This document shows, piece by piece, positions 1 through 10,136 of a stretch of 64,000 bases of DNA. The position numbers and the translations under genes were made by a program. The first letter of the stretch is position 1. Every line of letters begins with the position of its first letter. The notes under the pieces are model-generated. The model was not told the origin of the DNA. It searched no databases and worked only from the letters and a program-made list of their open reading frames with translations. Origin of the DNA: SAR86 cluster bacterium SAR86A (GTDB lineage: Bacteria; Pseudomonadota; Gammaproteobacteria; Magnimaribacterales; D2472). The stretch spans positions 166,219 through 230,218 of the forward strand of contig JH611156.1 of NCBI GenBank assembly GCA_000252525.1. The letters are read 5' to 3'.

Positions 1-1
1 T

Positions 2-100
2 GTTGAAAATTTTGCAAGAGAGAATTTAAATCTTACATATCCAGATGAAGAATTTATAATCTTCGATGACAATGATGAGAAATTAGATGAAAGAAGATAG
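2..100 (+). CDS. ftsB: Cell division protein FtsB, C-terminal end (partial, begins before window)
   Basis: Open frame from window start, ...VENFARENLNLTYPDEEFIIF..., resembles FtsB C-terminus (ARxELGMxxPGE); directly upstream of ispD as in gammaproteobacteria. Confidence 0.7.
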   Translation, partial: VENFARENLNLTYPDEEFIIFDDNDEKLDERR

Positions 101-1232
101 CATAGTAGCAATTATCCCTGCTGCTGGGATTGGATCAAGATTTGATGGAGATGTTCCAAAACAATACTTTAATGTAAATGGATCTTCAATTATAGAAAGT
201 GCAGTCCTGCCTTTTTTAAACTCTATATATGTTTCAAAAATAATTATTCCTATTGCTAAAAACGATAAATACATTAATGCACAGAATTTTTTTAATCATG
301 AAAAAATATCATTTGCTGAAGGTGGAAAAGATAGACATGATTCAGTCCTAAATGCTCTTGAAGTTATTGATGAGAGTTATGAGTATGTAATAACGCATGA
401 TGCTGCGAGACCAAATATCTCTGAAAAAGATATAGAAGATCTATATGAAGTAATTATTGAAAATGGCTCAAGTTGTGTTTATTTTTACTCACCGGTATAC
501 GACTCGATAAAACAGCTTAGCAATAACGATAAAACATTAGATAAAAATGATTTTCTACTTGTTCAAACGCCTCAAATTTCAAAATTAGTTGATTTAAAGA
601 ATTCAATTAAATACTGTTTAAAAGAGGGCTTGCATATCCCTGACGAGTCATTTGCAATTGAACATTGCGGATTTTCTTCATCAAAAATTCTGGGGCGTAG
701 ATCCAACATTAAAGTTACTGAAAAACATGATATCGATTATTTAAATAAATTTCTTACAAGGGGAGGAATAGGTTTTGATTTACATAAATATAAACAAGGA
801 AAAGGGATTACTCTGGGAGGAGTAAAGATTGAGTGTGATTTTGAGATAGTTGCACATTCTGATGGAGATGTCTTATTGCACTCAATAGCAGATTCTATTT
901 TAGGTGCAGCTGGTCTTGGAGACATTGGTGAACATTTCCCAGACACTGACATAAAAAATAAAGGCTTAGATAGTAAAAAAATTATTAATTTTTGTCTTGA
1001 GACAATTAAAAATAAAAATTTAGAAATATACAATATAGACAATACTATAATATGTGAAATACCTAAGATTACCCCACATAGAAAAGCAATCTTAAATTCA
1101 CTATCAAACATACTAAAAATTGACTCCGAAAAAATAGGCCTTAAAGCAACAACATCTGAACAAATTGGTATCATTGGAAAAAATAAAGCTATTGCTGTTC
1201 AAAGCTTTGTAAATCTAAGAAAGAGAGTATGA
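87..1232 (+). CDS. ispDF: Bifunctional IspD/IspF (MEP cytidylyltransferase / MECDP synthase)
   Basis: N-terminal IIPAAGIGSRF...PKQY (IspD) followed by GIGFDLHKY...HSDGDVLLHSIADSILGAAGLGDIGEHFPDTD (IspF) in one ORF. Confidence 0.95.
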   Translation: MKEDSIVAIIPAAGIGSRFDGDVPKQYFNVNGSSIIESAVLPFLNSIYVSKIIIPIAKNDKYINAQNFFNHEKISFAEGGKDRHDSVLNALEVIDESYEYVITHDAARPNISEKDIEDLYEVIIENGSSCVYFYSPVYDSIKQLSNNDKTLDKNDFLLVQTPQISKLVDLKNSIKYCLKEGLHIPDESFAIEHCGFSSSKILGRRSNIKVTEKHDIDYLNKFLTRGGIGFDLHKYKQGKGITLGGVKIECDFEIVAHSDGDVLLHSIADSILGAAGLGDIGEHFPDTDIKNKGLDSKKIINFCLETIKNKNLEIYNIDNTIICEIPKITPHRKAILNSLSNILKIDSEKIGLKATTSEQIGIIGKNKAIAVQSFVNLRKRV

Positions 1233-1978
1233 AGATATTACTAACAAATGACGATGGCTATGAAGCTGAAAATATTAAAAATCTTTATGAGAAGTTATCG
1301 CAAGACCACGAAGTTTGGATTATAGCGCCAAAAGATAATTGTAGTGGTATGAGTGCAGCAATATCATATTTGAAAGAAATACCTGTTGATAAAATTTCAG
1401 ACAGAGTTTATGCGGTTGATGGAACTCCAGCAGATTGTAGTTATCTTGGTTTGCTGAGTATTGTAGATTTTGAGTTTGATATTGTAATTTCAGGTATTAA
1501 TCATGGTGCAAACATTGGTAATGATGTCTTGTATTCAGGAACTGTCGGTGCAGCTGTAGGTGGGAGAAATCTCAAGTATCCTCCAATAGCAATTTCAGTA
1601 GCATCATATGATGCAAAAGATATAGATTTTATATCTTTAAAGTCAATTGAAATTATAGAGAGAATTATTCAAAAATCTGATGTATACAAAGGAAAAGTAA
1701 TTAACATTAATTTTCCAGATATTAACTCAGACGAATTTAAAGGAGTTAAAGCAACTGTGATTTCAAAAAGAGATGTACCGCCAAAACCTATTCTGATAAG
1801 TGAAGATGGAGATAATCAATCGATCTATCGTTACAATTATTCTGGCGAACCATTAGAAGAAGATTTTTTAACCGATGCCATAGCAGTAAAAGAGGGCTAT
1901 GTTTCCGTTTCTGTGCTTGATTATTCATTAAACAGTAAAATCTTTATTGATCAATTAAATCGAATACTAAATGAATAG
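1229..1978 (+). CDS. surE: 5'/3'-nucleotidase SurE
   Basis: MKILLTNDDGYEAENI...GTPADCS...SGINHGANIGNDVLYSGTVGAA. Confidence 0.96.
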   Translation: MKILLTNDDGYEAENIKNLYEKLSQDHEVWIIAPKDNCSGMSAAISYLKEIPVDKISDRVYAVDGTPADCSYLGLLSIVDFEFDIVISGINHGANIGNDVLYSGTVGAAVGGRNLKYPPIAISVASYDAKDIDFISLKSIEIIERIIQKSDVYKGKVININFPDINSDEFKGVKATVISKRDVPPKPILISEDGDNQSIYRYNYSGEPLEEDFLTDAIAVKEGYVSVSVLDYSLNSKIFIDQLNRILNE

Positions 1979-2651
1979 TTCTGGCTTTGCTCTTCGAAGA
2001 GTCAGAGAAGAGATGATTGAAAAACTTTTAGAGCTTGGTATAAAAGACTTTAGAGTTTTAGATGCAATTTCTCAAGTTCCTAGGCACATATTTGTTGACG
2101 AGGCACTTAGATCAAGGGCTTATGAAAATAGATCACTTACAATCGGATATCAACAAACAATTTCTCAGCCTTACATAGTTGCAAGAATGACTGAATTATT
2201 AATTTCTCATACAAAATCGAGAGGAAAAGTGCTTGATAAAGTTTTAGAACTTGGCTCAGGATGTGGTTATCAATCTGCAGTTCTATCATATTTTTGTGAA
2301 AAGGTTGATGCAATCGAAAGGATAAAACCTCTTGTGCAAAAAGCACGTGATAATCTTGCAGAACTAAAAATTCATAATGTCCAATTTAAATACGGCGATG
2401 GTTATATCGATTATGATAAGTCAGTTAAATATGATGGCATTTTATGTGCTGCTGCTCCAAGATCCTATCCAGAAGATTTAATATCAGTTTTGAAAAATAA
2501 TGCAAAATTAGTATTACCTGTTGGTGGAAATTCGCAAAAACTAAATGTGATAACAAAAAAACATGATGATAATTTTGACGAAGACATTTACGAGGATGTC
2601 TCATTTGTTCCAATGCTTCCAGGCAAATCTGAGGACGGTAACGATATATGA
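1971..2651 (+). CDS. pcm: Protein-L-isoaspartate O-methyltransferase
   Basis: PRHIFVDEALRSRAYENRSLTIGYQQTISQPYIVARMTELL, VLELGSGCGYQSAVL; follows surE. Confidence 0.95.
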   Translation: MNSSGFALRRVREEMIEKLLELGIKDFRVLDAISQVPRHIFVDEALRSRAYENRSLTIGYQQTISQPYIVARMTELLISHTKSRGKVLDKVLELGSGCGYQSAVLSYFCEKVDAIERIKPLVQKARDNLAELKIHNVQFKYGDGYIDYDKSVKYDGILCAAAPRSYPEDLISVLKNNAKLVLPVGGNSQKLNVITKKHDDNFDEDIYEDVSFVPMLPGKSEDGNDI

Positions 2652-3340
2652 AAGAAAAATTAAGATTTTTTACGGCAGGTATATTTATTGGAGTTTCTGA
2701 GCTCTTGCCAGGTATATCGGGAGCAACAGTTGCTTTGATGTTTGGCGTTTACGAGAAAATATTAAATTTTTTAAGTAAATTTAAAGATCTAAATCTCATG
2801 ATTCCATTATTTGTAGGAATGCTATTTAGCGTCTTTGTTTTTTCTTCAACAATAAATTTTTTGTATGAAAACCATACAAATGCTTTTAATTTATTTATCG
2901 GTATTTTAATGATTGGATATGGACTCTTATTATTAGTGAATACATATCTTGAAGAGCAGACCAATAAAGGTATTATTTTTTATACAGTATTAGCTCTATC
3001 CTTTTTAATTGGTTATTACTTAAGTAGTTTTGAATTAATTGAATATACAGAACCTAATCAAGTCTTACTTATTATTTATGGTTTAATTGCATGCTCTTTT
3101 TTACTTTTTCCAGGAATTTCAGGCAGTGCATTTTTATTATCGGTTGGGATTTATCCATTAATAATAGGAAGCATTGCAAATTTTAATCTTAATATTTTAT
3201 TTCCTTTTGCAATGGGAATGTTAATTGCACTAGTCGTAATGCCAAGATTAATAAATATGGTATATGAGAAATTTGGGAGAGTAATTTTAGTATTTTTTGG
3301 TGGATTGATTTTTGTAGCTGGAATAAATAGCTTTCTATAA
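2648..3340 (+). CDS. DUF368 membrane protein (candidate polyprenyl-phosphate transporter)
   Basis: [29 protein letters not shown] and [18 protein letters not shown] motifs; polytopic. Confidence 0.85.
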   Translation: MKEKLRFFTAGIFIGVSELLPGISGATVALMFGVYEKILNFLSKFKDLNLMIPLFVGMLFSVFVFSSTINFLYENHTNAFNLFIGILMIGYGLLLLVNTYLEEQTNKGIIFYTVLALSFLIGYYLSSFELIEYTEPNQVLLIIYGLIACSFLLFPGISGSAFLLSVGIYPLIIGSIANFNLNILFPFAMGMLIALVVMPRLINMVYEKFGRVILVFFGGLIFVAGINSFL

Positions 3341-3652
3341 AAACTCTTTTTTATTTTTTATATTTTTATATTTTTCAGCTTCTGGGAGTGGTTCTTTTGC
3401 TTCGGTAATATTCTCGTAAACTTCAGATAGTTTAAGATTTATTTCTATAAATTCTATTTGATCTGATGGCAGTTCATCATCTGCGTAAATTGCTTCAATA
3501 GGACATTCTGGTTCACATAATCCACAATCAATACATTCATCTGGATGAATGACAAGAAATTCTGGTCCCTCATAGAAGCAATCCACAGGACAAACTTCAA
3601 CACAATCAGTATATTTGCATTTGATGCATGATTCTGTAACTACGTATGTCAT
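3335..3652 (-). CDS. fdxA: 7Fe ferredoxin (FdxA family)
   Basis: [29 protein letters not shown]...[16 protein letters not shown]. Confidence 0.93.
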   Translation of the reverse strand: MTYVVTESCIKCKYTDCVEVCPVDCFYEGPEFLVIHPDECIDCGLCEPECPIEAIYADDELPSDQIEFIEINLKLSEVYENITEAKEPLPEAEKYKNIKNKKEFL

Positions 3653-3735
3653 AATTGCCTTGGATGTGAGAATTTTAGCTTACTAATTTTTAAATTTACA
3701 TAAAAGTGTTTAAAAAATTATGAAAATACTATATA

Positions 3736-3751
3736 CTGTATAAATATACAG
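3736..3751 (+). promoter_or_regulatory. LexA/SOS box upstream of recA
   Basis: CTGTATAAATATACAG matches the CTGT-N8-ACAG gammaproteobacterial LexA box, 20 nt before recA ATG and overlapping a TATACT -10-like element (3732-3737). Confidence 0.88.
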
Positions 3752-3770
3752 TAAATTATGGAGTTAAATA

Positions 3771-4778
3771 ATGCCTAAATCAAAAGATACTACTTCGAAA
3801 ACATTAAAAGATACTATTGCTGACATTGATAATCATTTTGGCAAAGGGACTGTTATGAGAATGGGGGATCGAGAAAATCTCGATATACCATCAATATCAA
3901 CAGGATCTCTAGGTTTAGACATAGCATTAGGCATCGGTGGAATACCTAAAGGAAGAGTCACAGAAATATATGGACCTGAGTCTTCTGGTAAAACTACATT
4001 AACTCTCCAAATTATTGCACAATGCCAAAAGGAAGGTGGAACATGTGCATTTATTGATGCAGAGCATGCCTTAGATCCACAATATGCTGAGAAACTCGGT
4101 GTAAATGTTGACGAATTACTACTTTCACAACCTGATACTGGTGAACAGGCTCTTGAGGTTGCAGATATGTTGGTCAAGTCAAAAAGTGTTGACCTTGTTA
4201 TTATTGATTCTGTTGCAGCCCTTGTTCCTAGAGCAGAAATAGAAGGCGAAATGGGAGATCATCATGTTGGTCTTCAAGCAAGGCTCATGTCGCAAGCATT
4301 GAGAAAAATCACTGGTAACATTCAAAGATCTGGTGCAACCGTTGTTTTTATTAATCAGATTAGAATGAAGATCGGAGTCATGTTTGGAAGCCCAGAAACC
4401 ACAACTGGTGGAAATGCACTTAAATTTTATTCCTCAGTGAGACTGGACATCAGAAGAATAGGCTCTGTTAAAGAGGGTGATGAGGTAACAGGTAACGAGA
4501 CTAGAGTTAAGGTTGTTAAAAATAAAGTTTCACCACCTTTCAAGCAAGCTGAATTTCAAATTATGTATGGCTTGGGTATAAATCAAGAAGGTGAGATTTT
4601 AGATTTTGGAAATAAACTTGGTTTGGTTGAGAAGTCAGGTGCTTTTTATAAACTTGATGGTGAGAGTATTGGTCAAGGTAAATCAAAGGCGAGTCAGTTT
4701 CTCAAAGAAAATGCAAAAGTTAAAAATAAACTTGTCAAAGAAATAAGGTCCTCTTATATAACCTCAAAATCAAAATAG
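3771..4778 (+). CDS. recA: Recombinase RecA
   Basis: [46 protein letters not shown]. Confidence 0.98.
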   Translation: MPKSKDTTSKTLKDTIADIDNHFGKGTVMRMGDRENLDIPSISTGSLGLDIALGIGGIPKGRVTEIYGPESSGKTTLTLQIIAQCQKEGGTCAFIDAEHALDPQYAEKLGVNVDELLLSQPDTGEQALEVADMLVKSKSVDLVIIDSVAALVPRAEIEGEMGDHHVGLQARLMSQALRKITGNIQRSGATVVFINQIRMKIGVMFGSPETTTGGNALKFYSSVRLDIRRIGSVKEGDEVTGNETRVKVVKNKVSPPFKQAEFQIMYGLGINQEGEILDFGNKLGLVEKSGAFYKLDGESIGQGKSKASQFLKENAKVKNKLVKEIRSSYITSKSK

Positions 4779-4790
4779 TTTTTTGGTACA

Positions 4791-4824
4791 ATAATTCCTA
4801 TTATTTAAATTTAATAGGAATTAT
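4791..4824 (+). promoter_or_regulatory. Perfect 13-bp-stem inverted repeat covering the thiolase gene RBS
   Basis: ATAATTCCTATTA-TTTAAATT-TAATAGGAATTAT; arms 4791-4803 and 4812-4824, AGGA lies in the right arm, ATG at 4828. Confidence 0.7.
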
Positions 4825-4827
4825 CTT

Positions 4828-6009
4828 ATGGCAGAAAAAGCATACATAGTTGAGGCAGTTAGAACTGCTGGTGGTAAAAGGGATGGAAAATTAAGTCTTT
4901 GGCATCCTGCTGATTTAGGCGCTAAAGTTTTGGACGAGCTTGTTACAAGACTAGATATGGATCCTGCTTTGGTTGATGATGTTATATTTGGTTGTGTTGA
5001 TCAAGTTGGTGCCCAATCTGGAAATATTGCAAGAAATGCTGTTCTGTCATCGTCTTTTCCTGAATCTGTTCCTGGTACTTCAGTTGATAGACAATGTGGC
5101 TCTTCTCAACAAGCTATTCATTTTGCAATTCAAGCAGTGATGTCTGGAACACAAGATATTGTTGTAGGTGGTGGGGTTGAAGTTATGTCAATGGTTCCAA
5201 TTGGCGCAGCGGTTACAGATGGCTACAATGCTGGTCATGGTCTTCCATTTGATTCAGATGGGATGAAGGAAAGATATCCTGGTGTTTTCTTTTCTCAATT
5301 TACTGGGGCAGAGCTAGTTGCTGAGAAATGGAACTTATCACGAGAAGACTTAGATGAATTTGCTCTCGAAAGTCATCAAAAAGCTGCTAATGCTACTGAA
5401 TCAAAATATTTTGATAGGGAAATATTACCTGTTGAAGGTAAAAATGCTGAAGGTATAAATGAATTAGTTTTAGCTGATGAGGGGATAAGGTTCGATGCAA
5501 GTTTAGACAAATTAGCTGGTTTAAAACCTGTTACGGATGGGGGAGTTATAACTGCAGGTAACGCAAGCCAAATCACTGACGGAGCTGCTGCTGTAATGAT
5601 CTGTAATGACGCAGGCTTGAAAAAAATCCAATCTAATCCTAGAGCTGAGATTGTATCAATTTCAGTTGTTGGAGATGATCCAGTATTTATGCTCACTGGT
5701 CCAATTCCTGCATCTAAGAAGGCTCTTGAAGCGGCAGGTTTATCAATTGATGACATGGATCTATATGAAGTTAATGAAGCATTTGCACCAGTTCCATTAG
5801 CATGGGCACATGATCTTGAGGCTGATAAATCAAAACTGAATGTTAATGGAGGAGCTATGGCATTAGGACATCCTTTAGGTGCTACAGGAGCTAAATTAAT
5901 GACAACTATGTTGCATGAGTTAGAGAGAAGAAATGGAAACTACGCACTTCAAGCCATATGTGAAGGTGGAGGTACAGCTAATGCAACAATCATTAAGAGG
6001 TTAAGCTAA
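4828..6009 (+). CDS. Acetyl-CoA acetyltransferase / thiolase
   Basis: GNIARNAVL...VDRQCGSSQQAIHFA...NVNGGAMALGHPLGATGA...AICEGGGTANATI. Confidence 0.95.
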   Translation: MAEKAYIVEAVRTAGGKRDGKLSLWHPADLGAKVLDELVTRLDMDPALVDDVIFGCVDQVGAQSGNIARNAVLSSSFPESVPGTSVDRQCGSSQQAIHFAIQAVMSGTQDIVVGGGVEVMSMVPIGAAVTDGYNAGHGLPFDSDGMKERYPGVFFSQFTGAELVAEKWNLSREDLDEFALESHQKAANATESKYFDREILPVEGKNAEGINELVLADEGIRFDASLDKLAGLKPVTDGGVITAGNASQITDGAAAVMICNDAGLKKIQSNPRAEIVSISVVGDDPVFMLTGPIPASKKALEAAGLSIDDMDLYEVNEAFAPVPLAWAHDLEADKSKLNVNGGAMALGHPLGATGAKLMTTMLHELERRNGNYALQAICEGGGTANATIIKRLS

Positions 6010-6012
6010 AAA

Positions 6013-7293
6013 TTATTTAGTTTTAAAAAAATCTAATATTGTTTTTAAATCACTAACTGGATTTATTGAACTCTCTCCATTCCTTGCTAGGAGCTCGACT
6101 TCTTCATTTTCTAGATATTTATTACCAACAATTATATTTAAAGGAATTCCTATTAGCTCAGAGTCTTTAATTTTCTTACCATAACCATCTTTTCTATCAT
6201 CTAGCAGTACTGAATAATTCATCTTGGTAAGATCTTTGTAAAGTTTCATTGAAGCCTTTTCAATGTCTTTATTTTTATCATGACCAATAGAAATTATATT
6301 TATATCAAATGGAGCTATGCTATGTGGCCAAACAATTCCTTTTTCATCATAATTTTGTTCAATAGATGCAGCAACAAGTCTTGAAACACCAATTCCATAG
6401 CAACCCATACAAAGTACTTGAGCTTTTCCATCAGAATTTAGGACATTTGCCTTCATAGATTCAGCATAAAGTTTACCAAGTTTAAAAATATGACCAACCT
6501 CAATTCCTTTTTTAATTTGAATTATGCCTTTACCATCTGGAGAAGGTTTTCCTTCAAGTGATTTTATATCTTCACCATCTTTTAAGAGAAGTTCTGTATT
6601 AATCGCAAATTCTGAAGCATCGCTAACAGCTATTGTATCTTCACCATTTTCAGCAAGAACATGAAATTCTTCAGAGCTATCACCACCTATTGCACCTGAA
6701 TCAGCTGCAGAAATTTTGTAATCAAGACCAATTCTTTCAAGGATTTTTTTATACGTTTCTCTCATCAAGAGGTATGTTTCTTGCAATGATTCCTCATCAT
6801 TGTTAAAACTATAAGAGTCTTTCATTAAAAATTCTCTTCCCCTCATAATTCCATATCTTGGCCTAACTTCATCTCTGAATTTTGTTTGAATCTGATAAAT
6901 ATTCAGGGGTAGTTCTTTGTAGCTCTTTACATTATCTCTAATGATATCGGTGATAACCTCCTCATGAGTAGGGCCAAGACAAAAATCTCTATCGTGTCTA
7001 TCTTTAATTCTTAGTAGTTCGGGACCCATTTTTTCCCATCTATTAGTCTCTTCCCAAAGTTCTCTGGGTTGAACCATTGGCATGAAAACCTCTTGCGCTC
7101 CAGAAGCATCCATCTCTTCTCGAACTATATTTTCTATCTTTTTAAGAACTTTGAGCCCTAATGGGAGCCAAGTATATATGCCAGATGCAACTTTCCTAAT
7201 CATTCCCGCTCGCAGCATTAGTTTGTGACTTACAATTTCTGCTTCCTGTGGAGCTTCTTTTAAAGTTGGTATTAGTAGCTTTGAAAATAACAT
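6013..7293 (-). CDS. proS: Prolyl-tRNA synthetase, short form without INS editing domain
   Basis: MLFSKLLIPTLKEAPQEAEIVSHKLMLRAGMIRKVASGIYTWLPLG; 426 aa; jumps from SEFAINTELLL to KPSPDGKGIIQIKKGIEVGHIFKLG. Confidence 0.95.
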   Translation of the reverse strand: MLFSKLLIPTLKEAPQEAEIVSHKLMLRAGMIRKVASGIYTWLPLGLKVLKKIENIVREEMDASGAQEVFMPMVQPRELWEETNRWEKMGPELLRIKDRHDRDFCLGPTHEEVITDIIRDNVKSYKELPLNIYQIQTKFRDEVRPRYGIMRGREFLMKDSYSFNNDEESLQETYLLMRETYKKILERIGLDYKISAADSGAIGGDSSEEFHVLAENGEDTIAVSDASEFAINTELLLKDGEDIKSLEGKPSPDGKGIIQIKKGIEVGHIFKLGKLYAESMKANVLNSDGKAQVLCMGCYGIGVSRLVAASIEQNYDEKGIVWPHSIAPFDINIISIGHDKNKDIEKASMKLYKDLTKMNYSVLLDDRKDGYGKKIKDSELIGIPLNIIVGNKYLENEEVELLARNGESSINPVSDLKTILDFFKTK

Positions 7294-7324
7294 AGTTTAT
7301 AATTTTATCTTTTTTTGAGAACTT

Positions 7325-7615
7325 ATGCCGATTTATGACTATAAATGTTCGAATTGTGAACATCAGATTGAAGTTATCCAAAAGATCAGTGATGATCCCA
7401 AAACTACTTGTCCAAAATGTAACAAAGAAAGCCTTTCGAAGTTAATTTCTGCACCATCATTTAGATTAAAAGGAAGCGGATGGTACGAAACTGACTTTAA
7501 AACAGGAAAAAAAAAGAATATTTCATCAAATGAATCATCTAAAAGTGATAAATCTATAGAAAGTTCTAAATCTGACTCCAAGAAAGCAGCCAAACAAGAT
7601 AAAATTAAAGAATAA
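7325..7615 (+). CDS. FmdB family zinc-ribbon protein
   Basis: MPIYDYKCSNCEHQIEVIQKISDDPKTTCPKCNKESLSKLISAPSFRLKGSGWYETDF. Confidence 0.92.
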   Translation: MPIYDYKCSNCEHQIEVIQKISDDPKTTCPKCNKESLSKLISAPSFRLKGSGWYETDFKTGKKKNISSNESSKSDKSIESSKSDSKKAAKQDKIKE

Positions 7616-7627
7616 ATAGGGAATATC

Positions 7628-9394
7628 ATGAAATCTCATTACTGTGGTGAAATTACTTCAAAAAACCTCAAAGAGGATGTGACCATTTGTGGCTGGATAC
7701 ATCGACGAAGAGATCATGGTGGAGTTATCTTTCTTGATGTAAGAGACATCAAAGGAATTTGCCAAGCTGTTGTAAATCCAGATCAAAAAGATTCTTTTAA
7801 ATTAGCTGAGTCAATTAGAAATGAATTTGTTGTGCAGATTACTGGGAAAGTAAGAAAGAGATTGGAAGGTACTATTAATAAAACCATGCATACAGGTGAA
7901 ATCGAAATAGAAGTAAATATTATCAATATTTTAAGTAAAGCAAATACTCCAGTTTTCCCAATTGATGAATACCAAGAGGTCAATGAAGATGTGAGACTTA
8001 AAAATAGAGTACTTGACTTAAGACGTCCAGAAATGAATGAAAGGATTATTACAAGATCAAAAATTACTTCCTTGATACGGAATTTTCTTGATGACAATGA
8101 TTTTAATGAAATTGAAACTCCAATTTTAACCAAGGCAACACCTGAAGGTGCAAGAGATTACATACTTCCTAGCAGGGTTCAACCTGGAAGTTTTTATGCT
8201 TTACCTCAATCCCCACAACTTTTTAAACAACTACTTATGATCGGAGGTTTGAACAAATATTATCAAATAGCTCGATGTTTTAGAGATGAAGATCTAAGAG
8301 CAGATAGACAGCCTGAGTTTACTCAAATTGACATCGAGGCATCATTTCTTGATGAAGAAGAAATAATGAAAGTCAGTGAGGAGATGATTAAAAAAGTAAT
8401 CAATAAATTTTGTGGCGACAAGCTTTCAAAATTTGCTGTGCTTGACTGGCAAGATGCCATGGATAGGTATGGTTGTGATAAACCAGATTTAAGAATACCT
8501 TTAGAGTTAATTGAAATATCAGATTTGGTAAAAGATGAAGAATTTAAAGTATTTTCAGACCCAGCCAAAAAGAAAAATTCTAGGGTAGTTGCTTTGAAAG
8601 TTCCAAAAGGAAACTCGATGTCCAGGGGTCAAATTGATGAATACACTAAATTTGTTTCAAAACTTGGTGCAAAAGGTCTGGCCTATATAAAAGTGAATGA
8701 TGTAAATGATATCGAAAATGGTATTCAATCACCAATTCTAAAATTCTTAAATGTTGAGACAGTCACAAAAATTCTAAAAAAATTAGATATACAAACTGAT
8801 GATTTAATTTTCTTTGGAGCTGGATCTGAATCAATTGTGAATTTATCAATGAGCAGTTTAATTAAAAAACTTGGAGAAGATTTAAGTTTGTATACTGAAA
8901 AATGGGCGCCTTGCTGGATTATTAATTTTCCGATGTTTGAAACTAATTCTGATGGAGACTTAACACCACTTCACCATCCTTTTACTTTGCCTAAATGCTC
9001 ATCAAAGGAAATTAAAAATGATCCAGAGAATGCTACTGCTTATGCATATGATGTTGTACTCAACGGATATGAAATAGGAGGAGGGTCTCTAAGGATATAT
9101 GATAAATCAATGCAAGAAACTATCTTTGAAATTTTAAAAATATCAAAAGAAGAGGCTGATAAGAAATTTGGATTTCTTTTGAAAGCACTCTCATCTGGTT
9201 GCCCACCACATGGAGGAATAGCCTTTGGCCTTGATAGGATAGTTATGCTTGTAACTAATACTAATAATATTAGAGACGTTATTGCTTTTCCAAAAACTCA
9301 AAGTGCTGCATGCTTGTTAACAGATGCACCGAGTACTGTAGAAAAGGCGCAACTTGATGAATTAAAAATAGAAAGCACTCATAAGGAAGATTAA
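7628..9394 (+). CDS. aspS: Aspartyl-tRNA synthetase
   Basis: VTICGWIHRRRDHGGVIFLDVRD; QSPQLFKQLLMIGGLNKYYQIARCFRDEDLRADRQPEFTQID. Confidence 0.97.
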   Translation: MKSHYCGEITSKNLKEDVTICGWIHRRRDHGGVIFLDVRDIKGICQAVVNPDQKDSFKLAESIRNEFVVQITGKVRKRLEGTINKTMHTGEIEIEVNIINILSKANTPVFPIDEYQEVNEDVRLKNRVLDLRRPEMNERIITRSKITSLIRNFLDDNDFNEIETPILTKATPEGARDYILPSRVQPGSFYALPQSPQLFKQLLMIGGLNKYYQIARCFRDEDLRADRQPEFTQIDIEASFLDEEEIMKVSEEMIKKVINKFCGDKLSKFAVLDWQDAMDRYGCDKPDLRIPLELIEISDLVKDEEFKVFSDPAKKKNSRVVALKVPKGNSMSRGQIDEYTKFVSKLGAKGLAYIKVNDVNDIENGIQSPILKFLNVETVTKILKKLDIQTDDLIFFGAGSESIVNLSMSSLIKKLGEDLSLYTEKWAPCWIINFPMFETNSDGDLTPLHHPFTLPKCSSKEIKNDPENATAYAYDVVLNGYEIGGGSLRIYDKSMQETIFEILKISKEEADKKFGFLLKALSSGCPPHGGIAFGLDRIVMLVTNTNNIRDVIAFPKTQSAACLLTDAPSTVEKAQLDELKIESTHKED

Positions 9395-9397
9395 TCT

Positions 9398-10135
9398 ATG
9401 GCTGGTCACTCAAAATGGGCTAATATTAAACACAGAAAAGCCAGACAAGATGCATCAAGAGGGAAAATATGGACTAAGGTAATTCGTGAGATTACTGTAG
9501 CGGCCAAAGATGGTCCTGATCCGGCTGACAATCCAAGACTTAGACTTGCTTTAGAAAAAGCAAACTCGGCAAATATGCCAAAAGACACCATCAAAAGAGC
9601 TATTGAAAAAGGCTCTGGAACAGGAGAAACAGGTGTGCTTGAAGAGATTACTTTTGAGGGTTATGGACCTGGTGGTGTAGCAATTTTAGTAGAAACCATG
9701 ACAGATAACAGAAACAGAACTGTTTCTGATGTTAGGCATGCATTTTCAAAGTATGGTGGAAATTTAGGTACTGATGGATCAGTTTCATATCTATTTAAAA
9801 AGTTAGGCATTGTTCAAGTAGACAAAAATTTTACTGAAGAAGAATTAATGGAGATAGTGATTGATATAGGTGCTGATGATCTTTCTGAAGAAGGCGATTT
9901 TTTTGAAATTATTACAGATTCGAATAGTTTTAATGATGTTGTTGATGCAATAAAAGAAAAGAAAATTAAATACAGTAATGCTGAGCTTACTCTAAGAGCA
10001 GAAACTTTAGTAAAACTTGATAATGAAATGTCTGAAAAAGTTTTAAACATTATGGAATTTATGGATGATCTTGACGATGTTCAGGAAGTACATACAAATG
10101 CTGAATTTCCTGATGATTTTGAGGTGAAAAACTAA
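9398..10135 (+). CDS. yebC: YebC/PmpR family regulatory protein
   Basis: MAGHSKWANIKHRKARQDASRGKIWTKVIREITVAAK. Confidence 0.97.
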   Translation: MAGHSKWANIKHRKARQDASRGKIWTKVIREITVAAKDGPDPADNPRLRLALEKANSANMPKDTIKRAIEKGSGTGETGVLEEITFEGYGPGGVAILVETMTDNRNRTVSDVRHAFSKYGGNLGTDGSVSYLFKKLGIVQVDKNFTEEELMEIVIDIGADDLSEEGDFFEIITDSNSFNDVVDAIKEKKIKYSNAELTLRAETLVKLDNEMSEKVLNIMEFMDDLDDVQEVHTNAEFPDDFEVKN

Positions 10136-10136
10136 T

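Noticed and set aside
737-1174. 145-aa minus-strand ORF antisense to ispF domain
   Set aside because: Antisense shadow ORF of a strongly conserved gene.
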